From Hymenobacter sp. (GTDB lineage Bacteria > Bacteroidota > Bacteroidia > Cytophagales > Hymenobacteraceae): a stretch of DNA of 7,181 nucleotides. Made by a program: the position numbers and the translations under genes. The notes below the pieces were generated by a model. It made no database searches, had not been told where the DNA came from, and saw only the letters and a list, made by a program, of their open reading frames with translations. The DNA lies in the NCBI GenBank assembly GCA_025362615.1, contig JANYFQ010000044.1, positions 1-7,181 of the forward strand, written 5' to 3'. Shown piece by piece: positions 1-5,662 of the stretch (the stretch's first letter is position 1; each line of letters starts with the position of its first letter).

Positions 1-87
1 GGCTTTTTTTCGCCGCCCGCCCGCTTCGGGTAGCCGGTCAGAGGGCCTGAGAAAAGCGGGCGGGCGGCGAAAAAGCCGCCCGCCCGC
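1..87. repeat. Two-hairpin GC-rich palindromic repeat, copy 1 (5' end cut by window)
   Basis: The 13-base arm GCCGCCCGCCCGC lies at 12-24 and 75-87, and its reverse complement GCGGGCGGGCGGC at 56-68. Positions 56-87 form a perfect 13-bp all-G/C hairpin with the 6-base loop GAAAAA. The 12-24 arm would close a second hairpin across a T-rich loop (4-11), with its partner arm mostly outside the window; only the terminal GGC at 1-3 is visible. Alternatively, 6-26 pairs perfectly with 54-74 (21 bp) across a 27-base spacer, so a larger cruciform is possible. The same arm recurs at 5525-5617, which shows this is a repeat family and not a chance hairpin. It could end transcription of the gene upstream of hemE, but no T-run follows 87, so that role is unproven. 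Confidence 0.88.
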
Positions 88-131
88 ACCGCCCACGGCC
101 AAAATCGACTTTTTATTCAAAATCTTCCATC

Positions 132-1160
132 ATGCTACACAACGACCTTTTTCTCCGCGCCGCCCGTGGCGAAGCCACCGAGCGCACTCCCGTGTGGCTC
201 ATGCGGCAGGCCGGCCGCATCCTGCCCGAGTACCGCAAGCTGCGCGGCAGCCTCTCGGGCTTTAAGGAGTTGGTGGAAACGCCCGCCCTGGCGGCCGAAG
301 TCACCATTCAGCCCGTCGATGCACTGGACGTGGACGCGGCCATTATCTTCTCCGACATCCTCGTCGTGCCCGATGCCATGGGCCTGCCCTACGAGATGGT
401 GGAGGCGCGGGGGCCGCTGTTCCCGAACGTCATCCAAAGCGCCGCCGACGTGGACAAGCTCCGCATCGCCGACCCGCACGAACACCTGGGCTACGTGCTC
501 GAAGCCCTGCGCATCACCAAAAAAGCCCTCAACGGGCGGGTGCCGCTCATCGGCTTCGCGGGGGCACCGTGGACGATTCTGGCCTATATGGTGGAGGGCC
601 ACGGCTCCAAAACCTTCAGCAAAGCCCGCCGCCTGCTCTACCAGGACCCCGCCCTGGCCCACCGGCTGCTGGAGAAAATAACGGCCACCACCATCGCCTA
701 CCTGCAAGCCCAGGTAGCGGCCGGGGCCGACGTGGTGCAGGTGTTCGACTCCTGGGCGGGCATCCTGCCGCCGGCGCACTACACCGAGTTTTCGGCCCGC
801 TACATCGGCCAGATTTGCGCCGCGCTGGCCCCGCTCGCCCCGGTGACGGTGTTTGCCAAGGGCGCGTGGTGGGCCGTGCCCGAATTTGCCGCCATGCCCT
901 GCCGCACCCTCGGCCTGGATTGGCAGCAGCACCCGGCCGCCGTGCGGGCCGCCGCCCCCGGCCGCACCCTGCAAGGCAACCTCGACCCGGCTGCCCTCTA
1001 CGGCACTCCGGCCCAGGTGCGGGCCGCCACCCAAACCATGCTGCGGCAGTTTGCTGGTGGCCCCCACATCGCCAACCTCGGCCACGGCGTGTACCCGGAC
1101 ACCAACCCCGACAACGTGCGGGTTTTTGTGGAAACGGTGAAGGCGTGGGGGGGACAGTAA
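132..1160 (+). CDS. hemE: Uroporphyrinogen decarboxylase (HemE)
   Basis: This cytoplasmic enzyme removes the four acetate carboxyl groups of uroporphyrinogen III to give coproporphyrinogen III in heme biosynthesis. It needs no cofactor. The 342 residues match the usual family length. The N-terminus carries the first family signature, PVWLMRQAGR (residues 20-29), with the substrate-binding arginines R25 and R29. The invariant catalytic aspartate is D75 in FSD. The second signature, GFAGAPWTILAYMVEG, spans 141-156 and includes the conserved Y152. DSW at 206-208 supplies the conserved serine, and H318 in GHGV is the conserved C-terminal histidine. The ATG at 132 gives the typical N-terminus ending in the LFLRAARGE-type motif, so no other start is needed. 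No clear Shine-Dalgarno or TAnnTTTG element is seen in the AT-rich leader at 101-131. The gene is intact and its product almost certain. Confidence 0.97.
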   Translation: MLHNDLFLRAARGEATERTPVWLMRQAGRILPEYRKLRGSLSGFKELVETPALAAEVTIQPVDALDVDAAIIFSDILVVPDAMGLPYEMVEARGPLFPNVIQSAADVDKLRIADPHEHLGYVLEALRITKKALNGRVPLIGFAGAPWTILAYMVEGHGSKTFSKARRLLYQDPALAHRLLEKITATTIAYLQAQVAAGADVVQVFDSWAGILPPAHYTEFSARYIGQICAALAPLAPVTVFAKGAWWAVPEFAAMPCRTLGLDWQQHPAAVRAAAPGRTLQGNLDPAALYGTPAQVRAATQTMLRQFAGGPHIANLGHGVYPDTNPDNVRVFVETVKAWGGQ

Positions 1161-1184
1161 ATTTGAAGCATTAACCCCGCGACC

Positions 1185-2084
1185 ATGCCGCCGGAAACCC
1201 CTTTCGAGCATCCCTTCATCCCGCTGATTTCCGACTACGGCTTCAAAGCCACGTTCGGCAACGAGCACAAGACCCTGTTTTTGCGCCGGGCCTTGCAGGC
1301 GCTCGTTCAGTCGGAAGTGCCCATCGTGCGGGTTGATTTTCTGCCCAACGAAATCCGCCGCCTCAACCCCGACAACCGGGGCGGCGTGTACGACTTGGCT
1401 TGCGTGGACGAGCAGGGCCAGCACTTCATCGTCGAAATGCAACTCAGCGAGTACCCCGAATTCATCCAGCGGATGAAGTTTTATTCGCTCTACCGCTTCA
1501 ACACGCTGGTGAAGAAGGGCGACTACTCGTTTGCCAACCTGCCCCGCATTTACTACATTGGCATCATGGGCAGCGTCATGTTTCCCGACATTGCCGGGTG
1601 TTACAACGTGGCCGCCCTCCGCAACCAGACCGGCGAACTGATGGACGACCAAACCACGTTCATCACCGTCGAACTGCCCAAGTTCACCAAGTCAGCGGCA
1701 GAAATAGTCACCCCACTCGATACGCTGCTCTACACCATGAAAAACCTGCACACCGCCCCCGCCGACCCCCGTGAGTGGCCCGTCTTCTGGACCGAAGACT
1801 GGATAAAAGAGGCCATGGAAGAACTCGACCGCCGCAACATGGACCCCGAAGAACTGCTGGTGTTCGAGATGACCCTGGCCCGTAACGCCCACATCATGTA
1901 CAACGCCAAACGGCAACTGGAGAAAGCAACGACCGACGGCCTGGAACTGGGAACGCAGCAGTCAGCCACCAAAACTGTTCGCACCCTGCTGAAAATGAAC
2001 CTGCTTTCGGTGGAACAGATTGCCGAAGCGGCCAACGTCAGCCCCGATTTCGTGCTGGCAATTCAGGCCGAAGACCGGACTTGA
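1185..2084 (+). CDS. Rpn family recombination-promoting nuclease / putative transposase (PD-(D/E)XK)
   Basis: The 299-residue protein resembles the Rpn (PDDEXK_2, 'putative transposase') family, whose members are DNA endonucleases that promote RecA-independent recombination; some act in phage defence. The N-terminal part has the family opening PLISDYGFKATFG (13-25), where the target-like region is followed by a helix with FLRRALQAL. The nuclease core is visible as D70 in GVYDLACVD and E84-x-Q86 in IVEMQ, the E-x-Q form common in this family, followed by the helix QRMKFYSLY (95-103). The C-terminal 230-299 region is helical and ends with a helix-turn-helix-like stretch (LLSVEQIAEAANVSPDFV, 273-290), a common Rpn tail. 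It starts 24 bases after hemE, so it may be read from the hemE transcript. No terminal inverted repeats or target duplications were noticed next to it. Its base composition is close to its neighbours. The name transposase is historical; mobility of this copy is not shown. Confidence 0.88.
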   Translation: MPPETPFEHPFIPLISDYGFKATFGNEHKTLFLRRALQALVQSEVPIVRVDFLPNEIRRLNPDNRGGVYDLACVDEQGQHFIVEMQLSEYPEFIQRMKFYSLYRFNTLVKKGDYSFANLPRIYYIGIMGSVMFPDIAGCYNVAALRNQTGELMDDQTTFITVELPKFTKSAAEIVTPLDTLLYTMKNLHTAPADPREWPVFWTEDWIKEAMEELDRRNMDPEELLVFEMTLARNAHIMYNAKRQLEKATTDGLELGTQQSATKTVRTLLKMNLLSVEQIAEAANVSPDFVLAIQAEDRT

Positions 2085-2128
2085 GTACCGCCGGTGCTGC
2101 CGGCACCTGACCAGTGTACCCCGCGCTA

Positions 2129-2815
2129 ATGCCCGATTCAACCCCGCTCCCACCCGACCCAAACGCTGAACCCAACGCTGCCCGCGCTGGCTTTTTTACA
2201 CTCGAAATCCTGCTGGGCGCGGCCGTGTTTGTGGCGGCCTTCGCGGCGTTTTTTTACCTGGCGCGCACCGTGTTCGGGCAGCCCAGCGTGGCCCTCGACA
2301 CTTGGGCGTTTTCCCTGGCCGACCGCTGCCGGGCGGCGCTGCCGGCCCTCACGCCGCTGGTGTACGGCGTCACGTTTTTTGGGTCGCTCATGTTTTTTGT
2401 GCCCGCCAGCCTGCTTGCGCCCTACTGGATGCGCCGCCGGGGCTACGGCCAGCACGCGCTGGCGCTGCTGCTGGCCATGGGCGGCGGCTGGGCCTTGAAC
2501 GAGCTGCTGAAGGCGTATTTCCAGCGGCCCCGGCCCACGTCGGCGCTGCTGTACCAATATGGGCTGAGCTTTCCGAGCGGGCACGCCATGATGAGCACGG
2601 CTTTTTACGGCTGCCTGGCTTGGTTGCTGGCCCGCGAGTACGGCCGCTGGGGCTGGGCCACGGGGCTGCTGGCCTGGGCCGGGCTGGTGGGCCTGACGCG
2701 GGTGTATTTGCACGTTCATTACTTTACCGACGTGCTGGCGGGCTACACTGGCGGGGCGGCGTGGCTGCTGCTGCTGCGGGCGGCGCTGCGGCTGGCGGCC
2801 AAAACCCGGCAGTAG
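2129..2815 (+). CDS. PAP2-family membrane phosphatase
   Basis: This is an integral-membrane acid phosphatase of the type 2 phosphatidic acid phosphatase superfamily. Members dephosphorylate lipid phosphates such as phosphatidic acid, phosphatidylglycerol phosphate or undecaprenyl pyrophosphate; the substrate here cannot be told. All three motifs are present (228-residue numbering): K128-x6-R135-P136, PSGH at 149-152, and R191-x5-H197-x3-D201, with threonine in place of the usual serine before R191. The histidines H152 and H197 are the expected proton donor and nucleophile. About six hydrophobic segments are visible near 23-45, 73-100, 109-131, 152-168, 175-194 and 198-222. I chose the ATG at 2129; an in-frame GTG at 2114 would add five residues and cannot be excluded. 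It lies 44 bases after the Rpn gene. A short weak hairpin (about 2091-2107) sits in that gap but lacks a T-run. Confidence 0.93.
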   Translation: MPDSTPLPPDPNAEPNAARAGFFTLEILLGAAVFVAAFAAFFYLARTVFGQPSVALDTWAFSLADRCRAALPALTPLVYGVTFFGSLMFFVPASLLAPYWMRRRGYGQHALALLLAMGGGWALNELLKAYFQRPRPTSALLYQYGLSFPSGHAMMSTAFYGCLAWLLAREYGRWGWATGLLAWAGLVGLTRVYLHVHYFTDVLAGYTGGAAWLLLLRAALRLAAKTRQ

Positions 2816-3040
2816 CCGGCCACAGGACGGGCAGCAAGTTGTTTTTTTAGGGTTGCGAAGTTGGGGGCCAAAACCGGAAAAGCGCCATTTGGCGGGGACA
2901 ACGGCACTATTCTACCAACAACCGGCGGCGGCGCGGGCGGCGGCGGGTTGCGCTTTGCCGGGTTTGGGTGCAAATTAGCAGCCCCGTTGGTGGCTGGTGC
3001 CGCCGACCGGGTTTTTCGTCACGCTTTTTAGCCCTGCGTC
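2816..3040. other. Intergenic gap without a recognised gene
   Basis: No convincing gene was found between the PAP2 and OmpA-family genes. The gap has an eight-base T-run around 2840-2847 without a convincing stem directly before it, a tiny perfect inverted repeat CGCCATTTGGCG (2883-2894), and a GGC-rich tract at about 2922-2946 that contains many G-runs. The closest match to the Bacteroidota -7 box is TAGGGTTG (2847-2854), one mismatch from TAnnTTTG, with no -33 TTG at the right distance. The OmpA-family promoter should lie here but is not pinned down. Confidence 0.5.
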
Positions 3041-5515
3041 GTGCCTTTGCTGCTACCCCTGCCCTGGCGGCCGACCGTGCTGGTCGGCCTGTTTTTGTTC
3101 GCGTTGCTGGGCCTGGGCCGGCCTTTGGCGCAGGCCCAGGGCTGGACGGGCCTGGCCACCTCTAACTACAGCGGCCCCCACGGCGCGTACTGGAACCCGG
3201 CCAGCCTGGTTGATTCGCGCTACAAATTTTACGTGAGCCTGGGCGGGGCCGATGTCAATTTCTACACCAACTACCTCACCGTAAAAGCCCCTTACACGCC
3301 CTGGCAAGTGGTGCGCGGCACGGTGGGCAACGAGCACCGCGACGAGCGGGGCAACGTCGTGTTCCGCGAAAGCTACCTGCAGGAGCAGGCCCTCGACGGC
3401 CGCGCCAAGCTCGCCACGGCCAGCGCCGAAGTGCGCCTGCCGGCCCTGCAAATCAGCCTGGGGGCGCGGCACACGCTGGCCCTGGGCAGCCGGGTGCGCG
3501 GCTTCGTGCAGGCCACCAACGTGAGCGAGCCCGTGGCCCGCCTGGCCCGCTACGGCTTCGGCGCGGCCGACGGCCTGCAACTGGCCAGAAAAGTGCTTTC
3601 CGACAATGCCTTCAACGTCGGCATCAACGCCTTTCAGGAAATTAACCTCAGCTACGCCTACGCCTTCGACCCCAACGACGAGCACGTATTTGCCGGCGGC
3701 GTCACGGCCAAGTACCTCGTGGGGCTGGCCTCGGCCTACATCAAAAACGAGGGCGTGGACTACCAGGTGTACGGGGGCGACAGCATCCAAATCCGCAGCC
3801 GCGACCTGGGCTACGGCTACACCGATTACCGCTACTACGACCGCGCCAGCTTCAAACTCGCCGACCTCTACGGGGCCAACCGTCTGGGGCGCGGCGCGGG
3901 CCTCGACGTGGGCCTGAGCTACGAATGGCGGCCCAAATTTGCCAATTACAACGCCAAGCTTGACGGGGCCGACTACACCGACCACACCCAAAACAAGTAC
4001 CGCCTCAAGCTGGGCCTGGCCCTCGTGGACGTGGGCCTGATTCAGTACGACAACCCGGCCTACACCCGGCAGTCGGGCATCAACGGCATCACCAACGTGC
4101 AGTGGGGGCAGCTCGACACCATCAAGTACCGCGGCCTGGATGGGTTCGACAACCTGGTGCAGCGCGTGGTGGTGCTCAACGACCGGGGGCGCAAGTTTAC
4201 CAGTACCCTGCCCACGGCCCTGCATTTTACGGCCGACTACCGCCTGCGCCCGCACCTCTACGCCGGCCTGGCCTGGACCCAGAACGTGGTGCCGCTCGCC
4301 GCCCTCGGGGCCCGCACCGTGAGCGCCCTGGCCCTGCTGCCGCGCTTCGAGCACAAGTACGCCGAAGTGGCCGTGCCCGTGCTGCTCGCCAACAACTACC
4401 GCACCCTGCAAGTGGGGGCCATGCTGCGGCTGGGGCCCCTCACGGTGGGCTCCGACAACCTCGGCGGCCTCTTTGGGGCCACCGCCCTCACCGGCTACGA
4501 CTTTTACGCCGCCCTGGGCTGGGGCCTCTTCAAGAAGCGCCCCAAAGACCGCGACCGCGACGGCGTGAGCGACAAACTCGATATGTGCCCCGACGTGAAG
4601 GGAACCTGGGAATTTCGGGGCTGCCCCGACCGCGACAACGACCACGTGCGCGACAAGGACGATAAATGCCCCGACACCCCCGGCCTCAAAACCCTGCACG
4701 GCTGCCCCGACCGCGACGGCGACCGCGTGGCCGACGACGACGACCAGTGCCCCGACGAGTCGGGCCTCAAAGCCCTGGCCGGCTGCCCCGACCGCGATGC
4801 CGACGGCCTGCGCGACCAGGACGACCAGTGCCCCGACCTGCCCGGACCCCTGGAGCTGGCCGGCTGCCCCGACACCGACCTCGACCACGTAACCGACCCC
4901 CTCGACGGCTGCCCCACCCAGGCCGGCCCCCCGGAAAACAAGGGCTGCCCCTACCCCGACCAGGACGGCGACACCGTGCTCGACAAGGACGACCGCTGCC
5001 CCACCCAGCCCGGCCCCGCCGCCAACCAAGGCTGCCCCGTGGAAGCCGCCCCCGCCCCCGCCGGCGATGCCGACCAGGACGGCACCCTTGACCCCGCCGA
5101 CCGCTGCCCCCACACCCCCGGCCCGGCCAGCAACCAGGGTTGCCCCGTCCTCAAGCCCGCCGAGCAAAAGGTGGTGAACCGCGCCTTCGCCAACCTGCGC
5201 TTCCAGACCGGCCGCGACCTCATCCGCGCCAGCTCTCACCCCTCGCTCAACGCGCTCGGGGCCTTGCTCAAGGCCCACCCCGAATTCCGCCTCCGCCTCA
5301 GCGGCCACACCGACAACGTGGGCAAGCCCGCCGCCAACCTGCGCCTCGCCGAGCGCCGCGCCAAAGCCGTGCGCCGCTACCTCGAAGCCCACAAAGCCCC
5401 CAAAAGCCGCATCACCACCGAGTGGTTTGGCCCGCAAAAGCCCGTGGCCAGCAACAAAACCGCCGCCGGAAGGGCCAAAAACCGCCGCGTCGAAATGAAG
5501 GTGCTCTTTGACTAA
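3041..5515 (+). CDS. OmpA-family outer-membrane protein: DUF5723-like barrel, seven TSP3 repeats, peptidoglycan-binding domain
   Basis: The 824-residue protein probably links the outer membrane to the cell wall. The start is a GTG: an in-frame stop TAG at 3029-3031 blocks upstream extension, and from GTG the product begins with a basic residue (R10), a hydrophobic core (about 12-26) and an AQA cleavage site near 33. Residues about 34-498 begin with GWTGLATSNYSG and NPASLVDSRYKFY, the pattern of DUF5723-type Bacteroidota barrel proteins, and alternate aromatic and polar residues as a beta-barrel would. Residues 503-702 are seven thrombospondin type-3 repeats of the D-x-D-x-D-G type, each with a CP and a GCP, predicted to bind calcium. 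Residues 703-824 are an OmpA C-terminal domain with GHTDNVG (D758) and N766-x2-L-x3-R773-A, the residues that hold diaminopimelate in peptidoglycan. It appears to be a single-gene unit, with the repeat element starting 5 bases after its stop. Confidence 0.94.
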   Translation: MPLLLPLPWRPTVLVGLFLFALLGLGRPLAQAQGWTGLATSNYSGPHGAYWNPASLVDSRYKFYVSLGGADVNFYTNYLTVKAPYTPWQVVRGTVGNEHRDERGNVVFRESYLQEQALDGRAKLATASAEVRLPALQISLGARHTLALGSRVRGFVQATNVSEPVARLARYGFGAADGLQLARKVLSDNAFNVGINAFQEINLSYAYAFDPNDEHVFAGGVTAKYLVGLASAYIKNEGVDYQVYGGDSIQIRSRDLGYGYTDYRYYDRASFKLADLYGANRLGRGAGLDVGLSYEWRPKFANYNAKLDGADYTDHTQNKYRLKLGLALVDVGLIQYDNPAYTRQSGINGITNVQWGQLDTIKYRGLDGFDNLVQRVVVLNDRGRKFTSTLPTALHFTADYRLRPHLYAGLAWTQNVVPLAALGARTVSALALLPRFEHKYAEVAVPVLLANNYRTLQVGAMLRLGPLTVGSDNLGGLFGATALTGYDFYAALGWGLFKKRPKDRDRDGVSDKLDMCPDVKGTWEFRGCPDRDNDHVRDKDDKCPDTPGLKTLHGCPDRDGDRVADDDDQCPDESGLKALAGCPDRDADGLRDQDDQCPDLPGPLELAGCPDTDLDHVTDPLDGCPTQAGPPENKGCPYPDQDGDTVLDKDDRCPTQPGPAANQGCPVEAAPAPAGDADQDGTLDPADRCPHTPGPASNQGCPVLKPAEQKVVNRAFANLRFQTGRDLIRASSHPSLNALGALLKAHPEFRLRLSGHTDNVGKPAANLRLAERRAKAVRRYLEAHKAPKSRITTEWFGPQKPVASNKTAAGRAKNRRVEMKVLFD
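4547..5146 (+). repeat. In-frame tandem repeat encoding seven TSP3 units
   Basis: Five consecutive units are exactly 27 codons (81 bases) each, from 4547 to 4951; units six and seven are 29 and 36 codons because of inserted spacer residues, the last being alanine- and proline-rich. Every unit ends in a GCP triplet, and the DNA segment GGCTGCCCCGACCGCGA recurs at unit borders. Units one to four are most alike; later units carry TQ or HT after the first CP in place of D. This fits expansion by unequal exchange or slippage followed by divergence. Confidence 0.93.
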
Positions 5516-5519
5516 AAGC

Positions 5520-5622
5520 ACGACGCGGGCGGGCGGCGTTGTAGGCCGCCCGCCCGCTAATCGTTGAACGGATGGTTACAATCAGCGGGCGGGCGGCTGC
5601 AAAAGCCGCCCGCCCGCGTCGT
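5520..5622. repeat. Two-hairpin GC-rich palindromic repeat, copy 2 (complete)
   Basis: There are two perfect 13-bp all-G/C hairpins with the same arms as at 1-87. Hairpin A pairs 5525-5537 with 5545-5557 (loop GTTGTAG). Hairpin B pairs 5585-5597 with 5605-5617 (loop TGCAAAA). A 27-base spacer separates them. The outer edges add five more complementary bases, so 5520-5537 and 5605-5622 form an 18-bp inverted repeat that bounds the whole element. The arms are identical to those at the window start, while loops and spacer differ completely. It fills most of the 147-base gap between the OmpA-family gene and the ATPase gene. It may end OmpA-family transcription, though no T-run follows. The paired arrangement resembles REP/BIME elements of other bacteria; family membership is unknown. 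Confidence 0.92.
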
Positions 5623-5627
5623 TTATC

Positions 5628-5635
5628 TACCTTTG
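5628..5635 (+). promoter_or_regulatory. Candidate Bacteroidota -7 promoter element for the ATPase-HNH unit
   Basis: TACCTTTG is an exact match to the Bacteroidota -7 consensus TAnnTTTG. A start of transcription a few bases downstream (about 5640-5643) would give a leader of roughly 20 bases before the ATG at 5663. No -33 TTTG or TTG is found at the usual distance, because that region lies in the distal arm of the palindromic repeat. Confidence 0.55.
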
Positions 5636-5662
5636 CGCCCCCGCCCATCTGCCCCTTTTACC

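Noticed and set aside
135..1652. A 505-codon open frame on the minus strand across hemE and the Rpn gene
   Set aside because: It spans two well-supported plus-strand genes and has no recognisable motif; it results from the scarcity of stop codons in GC-rich DNA.
2847..2854. TAGGGTTG as the promoter of the OmpA-family gene
   Set aside because: It has one mismatch to TAnnTTTG, no -33 element at the right spacing, and would leave a leader of about 180 bases.
2922..2946. G-quadruplex or regulatory element in the GGC-rich tract
   Set aside because: The G-runs are mostly of two bases, and such tracts are expected by chance in DNA this GC-rich.
3053..5521. An 822-codon open frame on the minus strand opposite the OmpA-family gene
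   Set aside because: It is a mirror of a GC-rich gene: the product is a Val/Gly/Ala/His-rich low-complexity string without domains, while the plus strand has a signal peptide, TSP3 repeats and an OmpA domain.
1..5622. CRISPR array from the recurring 13-base arm
   Set aside because: The copies are self-complementary pairs with very short loops, occur in alternating orientation and at only two loci, without regular repeat-spacer units or cas genes.
5520..5622. Classical intrinsic terminators at the hairpins
   Set aside because: The stems are strong, but no T-run follows either hairpin in the transcribed direction; a terminator role remains possible but is not supported by sequence form.
5516..5662. 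Retron non-coding RNA or reverse transcriptase linked to the ATPase-HNH pair
   Set aside because: The gap is only 147 bases and mostly repeat element, and no reverse transcriptase gene lies upstream within the window.
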